Source: Opisthocomus hoazin (Eukaryota > Chordata > Aves > Opisthocomiformes > Opisthocomidae). From it: a stretch of 64,000 bases of DNA. Each line of letters begins with the position of its first letter. The stretch's first letter is position 1. The position numbers were made by a program, and so were the translations under genes. This document shows positions 50,155 through 61,382 of this stretch, piece by piece. The stretch covers positions 69,012,814 through 69,076,813 of the forward strand of contig NC_134414.1 of assembly GCF_030867145.1 (NCBI RefSeq), read 5' to 3'. The notes beneath the pieces are model-generated. The model made no database searches, was not told the DNA's origin, and was given only the letters and a program-made list of their open reading frames with translations.

Positions 50155-50686
50155 GTACCCATGGGTGCATTTTACAGGAATTATGTATAGGGATTGGAAT
50201 CTTCATGTAAAATCAGAGCTGTCATTCCTCTCATTTGGTCTAAATTAACAAGTAACTGAAATTGAAGCCAAAGTCATGTTGTATGACCTTTTGTTTTAAT
50301 TCAGAACAGTCTGATTGGCAGCCCATGTGGCAGATAGGACTGGATATAAAATGCTTTTTGAGATGTGGCCTTGCTCAGAGGATGGAGATAAAGCAAAATT
50401 ATTCCTGGCACTGCATGAAGCCCAAAGCCATCAAACCGTCACAGTGTTACTGTGTAGGTCTTGACACTGAGATCTGTGAAGTACCCACTGTATCTGTGAG
50501 TTTCTGGCCCTGAGAAATGCCAAATCTGGAGAAGAGCCCATGACAGTTCCCCAAAGGTAACGTCTGACTCTAAGCAAAAGCAGGGCTATGCTGTTGCAAT
50601 TTAGTGGCTGTGCGTGTTGGCCCTGTGACTTGAAAGAAGTGTTACAGTATGATCAGTAATTAAAACATGGCTTGTTTGCTAGCAGT
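50155..50686. other. Non-coding DNA before the LTR piece
   Basis: An 83-codon plus-strand open frame at 50262-50513 carries no recognised domain. Nothing else is seen. Confidence 0.45.
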
Positions 50687-50930
50687 TGTGTTGGGTTTGC
50701 ATGGCAAGGATTTGGCAGCAGGGGGGCTACAGAGGCGGCTTCTGTGAGAAGCTGCTAGAAGTTTCCTCTGTGTCTGATAGAGGCAACACCAGCTGGCTCC
50801 AAGACGGACGCACCACTAGCCAAGGCCAAGCCCATCATCGACAGTGGTAACATCTCTGTGATAATGTATTTCAGAAAGGGGAAAAAGCCACCCTGCTGTG
50901 GAACAGCAGCTCAAGAGAGGAGTGAGAAGC
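50687..50930 (+). mobile_element. 5' piece of an avian ERV LTR
   Basis: Starts at TGTGTTGGGTTTGCATGGCA, the usual 5' TG terminus of this LTR family. It continues through GGATTTGGCAGCAGGGGGGC, GGCTTCTGTGAGAAGCTGCT and AAGCCCATCATCGACAGTGG to GAGAGGAGTGAGAAGC. It belongs to the same family as the LTR at 36145-36901 and is better preserved in this part. The 3' two-thirds are missing. A minus-strand CR1 begins a few bases later, and LTR sequence does not resume beyond it. Confidence 0.85.
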
Positions 50931-50936
50931 ATAACA

Positions 50937-51373
50937 TCACAGAATGCTTTGGGTTAGAAGGGACCTTTAGAGGTCATCTAGCCCACCCCCTTGCAGCGAG
51001 CAAGGACATCTTCAACCAGACCAGGTTGCTCAGAGCCCCGTCCAACCTGGCCTTGAATGTTTCCAGGGATGGGGCCTCCACTACCTCTCTGGGCAGCCTG
51101 TTCCAGTGTCTCACCACCCTTATAAAAACACTTCTTCCTTATATCTAGTCTAAATGTACCCTCCCTTAGTTTAAAGCCGTTACTCCTTGTCCTGTCACTA
51201 CAAGCCTTGCTAGAAAGATTGTCCCCATCTTTCCTGTAGGCCCTGTTCAGGTTCTGGGAGGCTGCTGTAAGGTCACTCTATAGCCTTCTCTTCTCCAGGC
51301 TGAACCACCCCAACTCCCTCAGCCTGTCCTCGTAGGAGAGGTGCTCCAGCCCTTGGATCATCTTCGTGGTCCT
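50937..51373 (-). mobile_element. CR1 LINE 3' part, 5'-truncated
   Basis: An inverted CR1 of about 440 bases. Its 3' end is at 50937 (TCACAGAATGCTTTGGG on the plus strand), followed by AGGTCATCTAGCCCACCCCC, GGTTGCTCAGAGCCCCGTCC, CTGTTCCAGTGTCTCACCAC and TAGCCTTCTCTTCTCCAGGC, ending near TTCGTGGTCCT. Its subfamily is close to that of the copies at 27.9 and 60.7 kb and differs from those at 26.3 and 35 kb. Only the coding end of ORF2 and the 3' UTR remain. Confidence 0.93.
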
Positions 51374-51378
51374 AATTT

Positions 51379-51432
51379 CCATACGGCTGAAATTATTTCA
51401 TACTGCTGAAATTATTTCCATACTGCTGAAAT
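51379..51432. repeat. About 2.5 copies of a 19-20 bp tandem repeat
   Basis: GCTGAAATTATTTC-type units start at 51386, 51405 and 51425 (the last partial), separated by CATACT. The repeat lies directly at the 5' truncation point of the adjacent CR1, so it may have arisen during or after that insertion. Confidence 0.8.
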
Positions 51433-54400
51433 GGAGAACTGCTTCGGACCTGTAAGGAAATTACTATATCACATTCAGTTGCATTTTCCTTGTTTAACTT
51501 TCATAATAGTACTTAGGAATGAAGTATTTTTTATGTTTGATTTGCTCAGGAGTTTAATTTGTCCAGTTGCTGAGACCAGGGGAGCAAAAGGGAAGTGAGA
51601 GTAGTATTTCAGTGTCTTTTTTTCAAGTAGATTTAGGTTAGGCTGCTAGTTATGTTTGTATTTGGTTATTGTTGAGTTGGATTTTGGAGTTTTTTGCAGA
51701 TTCATAGTTTTGGGATTACTTAAAGGTTAACTGTTCACCTGGACACTGTGCTGCTACTGTACTGTCCCTTGTTTTCCAAAATGTGTCCAGGGGACACATG
51801 CCTATGGGAACGAAGCTGAGTATCTTCACATATTCATGCCCCGGTTTTGGCCATGAGTTCACAGTCTGTGCATGCACAGATAACTCCCATCTGGCCCCTA
51901 CTAGAAGTCCTTTAGATAAAAGTGGATAACTGCTTTGGGGCCTGAAGATTCAAATTCTTTACTGAGAGGATGAAGGGCATGGCAGACCTCAGACCAATTG
52001 CTAATGTTTAATTTTACTTAGATGCCTGTTCAGCGTACTGACTTAAGTGTTCCAGCAAAGGTCACTATAAATTGAGTGTGTACGCAGGTGAAATAATCTC
52101 TCACATTAGGCAGAATGTAATTTTTCTTTTAACTCCTTTTTAGAGCTCCTTATTTATCAAAGAGAAAACTAAATACATTAAGACAATTAATATGATAGAT
52201 TGCCTAGAAGCATATAACCATCACAAATTTTGCTAGAAGAAAAGAGCGATCATCCAGCTATTTGCACTACTCTAAGAGTTGCCAGTGAGCAAAAAGGCAT
52301 TATTTCCTAGTAGTACATGCAGGTGATATGAATTCATTGTTTTCTTCTTTAGTACCCCCCTATCGCCTGTTCCTCCCCCCCCCCCCCAAAAAAAATCTGG
52401 CCTCTCGATGCTTTCAGTGGAAACAACTATTGTAGGATCATTACTGAGTATAGAGTACTTATGTCTCCTGGGATTTGGGATAACGTTTTTTGGTTGAGAA
52501 CAAATCAAAACCAAGTTATAGAACATGGTAATAGAAACCCATTTGCCTGTTCTGCACAATTAATGCTGTTGCTACTGTGCTGGAGCACAACAGAATTCAC
52601 CTTATAGCAGTTTCATGGCTCTTTTGTTTGCTTGTTTGAGAGAATAGTCAGGAACTGAAACAACTTTTACTCAGGAAATGGAGAAAAGTATTTTTATCTG
52701 CTCCATGTCTTTTCCTTGATATAATTTAAAGAAGTCCCAGACCAAAACGGTGGCTTCAGCTCTGGTGGGGAAAGAAGTTAAAGCCCTTGGGTGCTAGTCT
52801 GTGCAGAGATGTTTTTGTGGTACATCTCAGATCACAAACCTTAGTGTGTTGTAGCAATGTGGCAGTAACTTGAATTTCAACTGTGAAGCTTGTACTGTCT
52901 CTCAGATGAGTTTTACACTTAGCCTAAGGCAAATAACAGCGTTTAATCTTTGAGCTTAACATGGCATGGTCCAAAACAGTGGTGATGTTAGTGGGTAGGT
53001 AGGAGGAGGTGACGTGGTATGTTATCGCATTCGGAAATGCATTCAGTTCTAAGGTATCACTGGTTTCCATTGTGCTTTTCTGTGTTACTTGTGGTCAGAT
53101 CCTCTGTGTTTTATGGGACGTGTCCAACAGTGTCTGAGGGCGAAAAAAGTGCTTTTCTTAAAACCCACTTAGGTCAAGCTGTGCTGCCACCTCGTCAAAC
53201 ATAAGGATGGTTTCCACTGGGAGTAAGCACAGTTGTGAAACAGTTGCCAACTTGTGAAGATACAGACTCAGTCAATGAGACAGTTTCAGCTCCCACTCAT
53301 ACTATTGCCCTGGATGATTGCCTAGTCTCCTTGCTATGATCCAAATCTGTGTTTGGGGATGCCTGATTTGCATAGTATTATTGTGATAGACTTTGTAGCT
53401 TTAAAGCCTCGGTTGATTGCTGCAGCAGAGATCCTGCATTTGTTCCGACGTGTTGTTTTGTTTTGGGTTTTGTTTTGTACGAATGGAGGAAACACACTGC
53501 CTCCAGTTAGTAATTCAGAGCGCCCTGCAAGTCCCCGCTGTTTATGCAGTGGTTGTGGGAACAGAGACTGCCAGAGAATCCCTCCCTGCCATCCGGCGGG
53601 CTCCGCCATCCCTGCATCCCTCCCGAGGACAAAGCACCATCCCTCTCCCGTACCAGCCACCAGCCAGTTTGCTGGCGGGTTCCTGGGGAGGCAAAGGGGC
53701 TGGGGGGAGAGGGTTTCCACTCCCCCCAGGCCACGTGCTCAGGTGGGAAAGCTGCTTAAACTGAGCGTGCGTGCACTCCCATGCTAGCACAGTTTGATCT
53801 TTGATTTGCGTGTTTGTTTGCATGGGGCAAAAATGCGAGAATACTGGAGAAGCCCTGATTTTTTTGGAGTGGAGGTAGTGCTGTTTGTTTTTCTGGTTGT
53901 TCAAAAATGTCCAAATGCATTAGTTGAAATTTATAGTCAAAATATATATCCTGGTTTTAAATTTGAGGTTGTAGCTGATTTTTATAATTAAGCTAAGACC
54001 ACTACAAATTAAATACTGTGAAGGTTGTGATGAAAGATTGATAAACACCGAGTTGAAAATGGTGATGTTAAACTAGTGGCTTAATAGTAGGAAGCAGAAA
54101 TCGATATACATTGAAATATTACGCTGTATGTACCAGGCAGCTATTCACCATGTACTGGGAGGTGAGCAGCATTGCTTGGCTAACATGTTACCATGTTGCA
54201 GAGTTGCTATGGCAATATCAAACCAATGAATAAACCACATCACAGAGACAGGGAGGTGAGTAAGTGTGAAATTGATTCAGTGGAACACAGGAGTATGTGG
54301 GAGCCAAATTGGTCAAGATAAAATTTCTGGTAGGAAAATACATTTCTTTTCACACTTTCAATATTTTTTTATAATGGCTCTTTAAAAAAATAGAAGTCTT

Positions 54401-57400
54401 ATAGATATTTTTTTCCACTATAAACTCTTATGTATTTTTTATCTGTTGCAATGTGTGTGTTTCAACATACATAAGGCATTTAAGAAATGTATCCGTGGGT
54501 AATGAACATAGCTAAATATAAAAAAGTACATAATGTTTTTTAAATAAATAAAAATAATTAGTAGTCATATAAATTCTAGGGAAGATAAATTAACTTGAGT
54601 ATGAGTTCTGTTATTTTTTCAAATACATCAGGCTTAAACTTGTTCTTTATTTCTAAATATGCAGTATAGTGATATAATCCACAGAAATGCCCTAGAAATA
54701 ATATGTGTTTTGAATAGCACATTGATATAACAAAAGACAGATATCCGTGCTTATAAATGGATTGTACAAATATTGATCATGCTTCATTGCCCTATTTTGT
54801 GATTTATGTTACCAGCAGTATTTGGAGTCTCTTAGGGAGAAAACCTTCTTTCTTTTCTCCCAGTTATTTTAAAACCTTCTGTGAAAAGAACAATTATACT
54901 AAAATGTGCTATCAGCAGTGTATTTCTGTTACCTACAGAAAATAAAGTACGTATCAGGCATGTTTTTAATTAGGATTTCATTTTTACTAATTCATCTCAG
55001 TTAAGTTGGGCGATCAAATAAGGATAAAGGTTTTAGTCCTGGGAAGGTCCTGTTGCAGAGGACTAGGAGGTTAGTTTGTTGTATGTGAGTTATAAATGTT
55101 ACAAATTAATACTTGTTTGTGCAAGACAAAGAAATCTATTTTTAGAACATTTTTTAGGCTGTCTGCTGGTTTTGGGGAGGAAGCATGCTTCAGTGAAGTT
55201 CAATGCTTGTAGCTTAAATGCTGTTAATTTGATCTGAACTTGGTCTTTATTTATAGTTTAAAAAAAATCTGACTTCTTACACGTGCTTTCCTGTTTCATC
55301 TCCATCTCCCCCATGAGTGTATTTTTATGTCCAAGCCCTCTTTATTTTATATGTTCCTGAAGAAACATAATGCTAATTTAAACAGCATTAAGTTAAATTT
55401 TATCTTATTTTTCAAGGTCCAGAGTGGTCTTATCAATTACAGTCAAGAAAATGAAGAACGTCATTTGTCTACTGCTTTGATTTCTTTAGTTCAAAGCAGA
55501 ACTGAATAGCTCAATTTATGTATAGAACAGAAACAGGTATTTGTTTGTGTTTGCCCTTTTGTCTTAGGTTCCAGAGAACAGCATTTGCTAAATTATTGGC
55601 AAAGAGATTACTGACCGATGCTTTTTGTATTGGGATGGAATGATAAGGTGAAGACAAACATAAGGCGAGTGTTGGCTGAACACTGAACCTTTGGGGAGTT
55701 TGAGTTTTAAAGACAGGAATAAAGCTCTTCCGTGACACAGTAACATCTTGAAGTCCTGCAGTTCCATATTTTCCAGCATTTCCCTGCAAGTGTTAAGCTC
55801 TGACTAGATATCTTGGTTTACGTGATGGCGAGCAGCTGCATCTCAAGTGATTGTTCATTTTTGTCATTTAGAGATGTGAACAGAATCCCCAGATTGATTG
55901 AGCAAACCTAGGTGGATCGAGGTTAAACAGATGCAAAAAGAAATAATATCAGCCAGGAGCTAGTTTGTGTTGGACACCATATATGCGTGAAGTGTCTTTC
56001 TTCGTTCGTCGCTGGCCGTTTTAGCTGCACGCAGTGCACAAGACCGGCCGCATAAGGGTACCCCGCACAGACTTTGCAGAGCCCAAGTTGCCACCCTCGA
56101 AGCTTCTGCCCCCTGGGTGGCCCAGCCCACCGGTGCATCGCCTCGAGCTGTGCCGGTGGCAGGGCTGGCCTGGATGGGACCAGGCGTGTAGCTGAAATAG
56201 TGGCAATGTTACCTTTGAGGGAAGGCGCTTTCAGAAGAGGCTCGGTTTTCCACCTACTGCTTTGGCTTTCTTGCTTTTGGCGCGTGTGGTGCCGAGTGTG
56301 CGGATTTGTTGCTGATGTGAAAGCAAAGGAGCATCTATTCCAAGGGGTGTCGGTTTGAAAGCCTGCTTCCCAGGGGCTGTGAGCAGAGCTTGGTAACTGT
56401 CCCACCGTGTGGAATACCGCGCAGCCTCTGTGCCGCTTCAGGCGGTGGGTCACTTCCAAAATCCTTGGAAGCAGTTTTTAAAGCCCAAGTTCTTAGTGAG
56501 ACAGATGTGGCTAAGAAACGAGCTTTTGGGGCAAGGAAGGAAGAAGTACCTCTTCAGGAGGCCAGAAGCATGCCCTAGATCAAGTGGGTTTTATTTCTCA
56601 GTAAAGTGTATTACTTCACCTTCAGCTTTTGTCTCCTGTAAAACAAAATTACTTAGGTTAGCCGCCCAGAGTGGGCAAGCCAAGATGGCTTTCTATCCCC
56701 CTCCGTGAGTGGAAAAAACTATGTCAAAGTAGCGGTACCCCTCTTCCTGGCCCCTGAAGTAGCTGGTGACAAGGGCCCATTCTGGCAGAAGCATGTATCC
56801 AGTCTTGCACCATCATAAGTGCTGTCTGGAGTGGTGAGTGCCGTATGCCTTGGCAGCAGCGTTAGTGTCCCCTTCCTTGCTGGCAGCTCCCTCAGTCGCA
56901 GCGCGGTGCTCAGAGATAAGCCTGGAACAGCACAAATGCGCAGAAACAGAAGGATGCAGGTTAGGAGAAATGCCTGCAGGCATCCACTCTATGTAAGCAG
57001 GGGGGCTAGACACCGAATGGCACTGGAAATTTTCTTCTCTCTGGACCACTTTTGGGTGTGTGCAGCCCTGCAACGTGTAACTGATCTTCATACCAGTCCT
57101 TCTGATAAAACTCCCAGGGACGGGAGTAATGACTGTGTGGAAACACGTGCTGTCTTTACCCCAGTAGGTAACTACATATACAGTCCAGAAAATCCTGATC
57201 TGTACACTTTGCAAGATTCAACAGGATGGAAGCGACATTTTGAGTAAATGTCCATTTGCTTTCTTTTATACAGACCTCAGCACTGGTGTTGTCTTGTCCT
57301 GGTCTCTTTTCTTATCCACTCTGCATTTGAGGTTGGTCTCACCTTGCTCCACGCAATCCCTTGTGCCAACAAGGGAGCACTGGGAGCAGTGGGGAGAGCC

Positions 57401-60400
57401 CAGCTCCCTCCGCAGCACCCACGGCTTGCCTCAGCCCAGGGGTGATAAAGGGTGGGAGCACGTTCAGTGCAATGGGAGCCTTATCAAGCACTAATTCCTC
57501 TGAATAATATAGCTGTATAAGCTGAAATATTTTCAAAGGGTTGTAACCTCACTGGATATGTAGCCTTATGTAATAACAAAAACACTTTCTTCTGTGTTGT
57601 AAGGCAACATCGCATTTGCTAAAAGTCCTTACTTGCGTACAAGTTGTTATTTCTTATAAACTCAGTCTGTGCATTTTCAGTGGGTTTTATTTTTTGGTGT
57701 ACAGAGAAGGGAGGCAAAGATAGAGTCTAGCCATGAGTTTTTTTTGTAGAAGGAGTACCATCTCAGCCTTTGATTTCAGCCCGTTGACTTCTAGAATGAT
57801 AACAGCATTCTGGCACTTTGTATTTACCCTTTGTTACCATCTTCTGACTTCAGGTGGCTTTTTTTTTCATATTTCTTCTTCAGTTTTGGGTCAGGGGTCT
57901 CTTGCTAAATTCCCAGTCTTTGGTGTCTCTCCCTTTTTTGTCATCTTTGTTGGCTTTTTTTCCAGTATTGTAGACTGCTTCTGTGCATTTGATGTGTAGT
58001 CTCCTGCAATAGCTGCCAGTGCTCACAAGTACCAGTACCCTTTGGATTCGTTTACACTGAGATAGAGACTTGCTGCTGCTTAAGTTTCTGAGGTAAATTG
58101 TTCCTGTTCTTTGGTTTCACTTCTTCCTTTCTTAGAAATGTGAGTTCATCTCTTTAGGAATATTTTAATGCAAATTATGTTATTTGAGCATCTCTCTTTT
58201 CAGTGTTCAAAAATGTCAAGAGCATTTTTTTTGGGATTGAAGGCAATTTTCAATTTATTCCTAAGTGCAGGATGGGACACCCAGCTGGGACCATGGATGA
58301 GAACTGTACCTGCGCCCTGGTCTCCATCATTCTTTTTCTTGGAGCCATCTAGCCACTCGTGGTCTGATCAGAGCTGACTGTTGTGGGCAAGGGGCACAGG
58401 GCAGAACTTGGAGGGAGTTTGGGGAAGGCTGAAAAGCTTTTTGGCTTTACCTAGGGAATGTCTTTTCTGGTATCCACTGAGCAGTTCTGGGAGAGTTGTT
58501 AGTCACTAATGCCCTTCGTGTCTTCTTTGGGTTTGGTGACAGTCTCTTCCCGGCCCTTTTGGGACATCTGGCTCCTCCTTGAGTGTAAAAGTTGCCTTGG
58601 CAGCTTCTCTGTAGGTTTCAGGAACATGTAGCCATTCATTTGGTAAATCACTTGTGCCAGCCACCACTCTTCCCTGCACAATTGCCAGTGGTTTCTATGG
58701 TCTAGCTTCAGTCCTCTTTTGAGACAGCTCATTTCCTCCGTCATTCTTCCGTGCGTCCGTTTGGTTAAGGCTGTATTTTCGTAAGCTTTTCAGACAAACT
58801 GCATTGCCTGCAGTTAATGTCTGTTTCTTGAGGGATCACATTAGCAGTTGATTTAATTAATTGACATAACTATATTGCAAAAGCTTATGTGCCAATATGT
58901 GCCACTTAGATCCATTAGTTGGATGTTCCTGCTAATTTTTTTTTTTTTTGTACTGCACTACAGTAAAATGAATAAAGCTGAAGAGCAGCTCATATGATAG
59001 GTTAGGTGGTGGAAATGAGAGCACAGATATAGCAAAGAGTTTGCCTCCTCCCTGGTGGTGAAAAGGGTGTCAAAGCACAGAGTCTCTGATCCTGTGACTG
59101 AATCACAGCTGTGACACTGTTTGGTGGTTCTTCCTACAGTCCACGATGCTCCATGATGCATCCTGCAGTACTGGTTCCCTACCTGTTGAGACCAGAGCAC
59201 CCACAGGAGGTTTTTGCTCCTAGTTTCTGGCCTTGCCTTTCAAGAATCGGGTGACCTGAAGACTGTCAAGATCATCTGCTGATAGTTTATGCATTGAGCT
59301 GCATGAGTAGTGGCTGGAGGGCACTGATCTGCTGACCTTTCAGTACCGGTATTTGTGGTATTTACTGGTTAACAGCATCATTTTTTTGTTTTCCCCCCTG
59401 TGCTAGGGAACTTTATGTATTGCAAACATGAAGGGGGATGGACTCCAATGGATCAAAAAGACAAGTAAATTGGTCCCCATGTTCAGTGTTACAATAACCT
59501 TGCTTGTTTTGTTTAAAAAACCGAAAACACTAACGCAAATTTGGTGTCCTTTAGGGGTATCTTCTTACGCATTTGCAATGCCTGTAGTTAGCAGTGAAGC
59601 TGAGGTTTTAACTGTTTTCCACTTCTACATAAACATTTAGTACCTGGTTATCTGTGGGAAAGTCACAGTTCCCTTTCAAGGCTGGTGAGAATAAATGCTA
59701 CAATAGCTTTTCCAAGAGCACACCAACATCTATATGGAAAGGTCCCGGAGAGCGTTTCAGCAGGGCAGAAGCTAGTGTTTGACCTGGTTTTCCAGCCTTC
59801 CTGACGCTTCGCTGAACGGAGCATTAGGGGATTTTGTGTTCTCGGTGAATGGTGCAGAGGGTGTGACCTGGATTATTTGGCATTAGAAAGATTGCAGGAC
59901 GTGCCTTTGCCAAATCAGGACTCTTGACTCTAATCCTGTATGAACTTCAACTGGTTTAATTACATGCTGATTGCATCTTCCCTTTACCATTTCTATTAAC
60001 TATAACAGACTTCACTTCTCATTTTTAAAGTGCTGTGAGGTACTGCCTTTGCTCTTAAACCCCTGACGTGTTCCACATAATTGCTTGGCTGAATTTCTGT
60101 CTACGAAAAATCATATAGGACTTGAAGACTTCCATGCAAATTAGGTGTTTGTATGTGAACAAAGTTTTTTTACAAATATTAAACACTACAGGCTGTGGAT
60201 ATAGCTGTGTCAGCTGAAATATGTTCTATTCAATAGAACAGGTCATTGCTTGTAGTGTAGGTCATTGGTGAGAAGTTGTCACCACAGAATACGTATATAC
60301 TTCTTAGTGGTGTGTACTAATAAGTAAGCTGGTATTTCTTTTTGATTAGGTAGTTTTCTTTGTGGTGTTGAGCAGAATTGCTAGGGTTATTTCTCTCTAA

Positions 60401-60724
60401 CAGAGGAACTTTTGGCTGCTTTCTGTCTATGTAATAAGTTATAATAATAACCTTAGGTTAACTGAAATGTTCATAGGTGTTGTTGACACACACACTTGAC
60501 TGCTGAGACTGAAAGTTATGGTTACTTTGAGCATTTAAATTTTTTTGGACTACGTTGTAACTCTTTCAGATGCAGAAAGGCAATATAGTCCATTCCTTCT
60601 GTACCTAAATAGGATCTGGAAAAACACAATCATTTCATGGGAGAGTGTTTATGAAAATTATTGTTGCTGTTATTTTTAAAACTGCACAAACTTTTCCAAA
60701 TCCTATGCATTCTTTCTACTGCTT
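51433..60724. other. Non-coding DNA, probable intron
   Basis: No supported exon. Two stretches are GC-richer than the surroundings, about 53500-53780 and 55990-56480. They hold overlapping open frames on both strands (up to 144 codons plus, 178 codons minus) that resemble nothing known and reflect composition. Simple repeats include C13A8 at 52375-52395 and T14 at 58936-58949. The plus strand around 57.5-58.3 kb is strongly T-rich. Confidence 0.45.
52375..52395. repeat. C13-A8 homopolymer block
   Basis: Thirteen C residues followed directly by eight A residues. On the minus strand this is T8G13. It is likely length-variable and error-prone in assembly. Confidence 0.85.
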
Positions 60725-61382
60725 TGGACATGACCCAGCAATACATGCTCACAGCCCAGAAAACCAACCGTATCCTGGGCTGCATCAAAAGCAGCATGAT
60801 CAGCAGGTCGAGGGAGCTGATTCTGCCCCTCTACTCCACTCTGGTGAGACCCCACCTGGAGTCCTGCGTCCAGCTCTGGAGCCCGCAGCACAGGAAAGAC
60901 ATGGACTTGGTGGAGCAGGTCCAGAGGAGGGCTACAAAAATGATCCGAGGGCCAGAGCACCTCTCCTATGAGGAAAGGCTGAGAGAGTTGGGGCTGTTCA
61001 GCCTGGAGAAGAGAAGGCTGCAGGGAGACCTTATAGAAGCCATTCAATATATAAAGGGAGGTTATAAGCACGATGGAGAGAGACTTTTTACCAAGGCCTG
61101 TAGTGACAGGATAAGGGGCAGCAGTTTTAAACTGAAAGAGGGTAGATCTAGATTAGATATAAGGAAGAAATTCTTTACAGGGAGGGTGATGAGGCACTGG
61201 CACAGGTTGCCCAGAGAAGCTGTGGCTGCCCCCTCCCTGGCAGTGTTCAAGGCCAGGCTGGACGGGGCTTTGAGCAACCTGGTCTCTTGGAAGGTGTCCC
61301 TGTCCCTGGCAGGAGGGTTGCTCTAGATGATCTTTAAAGGTCGTTTCCAACCCAAACCATTCCACAGTTCTGTGATTCTGTG
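60725..61382 (+). mobile_element. CR1 LINE, 5'-truncated, about 660 bp
   Basis: Plus-orientation CR1 that begins inside ORF2 downstream of the catalytic core and ends with TTCTGTGATTCTGTG at 61382, the 8-bp terminal units. It contains the 3' UTR hairpin motif AGGAGGGTTGCTCTAGATGA. It is well preserved, with no frameshift in the coding part, suggesting relatively recent insertion. CR1 usually leaves short or no target-site duplications, and none is apparent. Confidence 0.94.
60727..61326 (+). pseudogene. CR1 ORF2 C-terminal fragment with open frame
   Basis: About 199 codons are open to a TAG at 61324-61326. Visible blocks are [92 protein letters not shown] and SLAVFKARLDGALSNLV, in the order of the CR1 ORF2 C-terminus. 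The reverse-transcriptase active site and the endonuclease lie upstream and are absent, so the fragment has no enzymatic activity. The open frame extends a few codons further 5' into unrelated DNA (60661) and begins at TTG there. Confidence 0.9.

Noticed and set aside
53334..53904. Cluster of overlapping open frames on both strands
   Set aside because: Open frames in five overlapping registers cannot all be real. None shows a recognised motif, and the cluster follows local GC content.
55923..56459. 178-codon minus-strand open frame
   Set aside because: It lies in a GC-richer patch with other open frames on both strands and has no domain or splice context. Treated as compositional.
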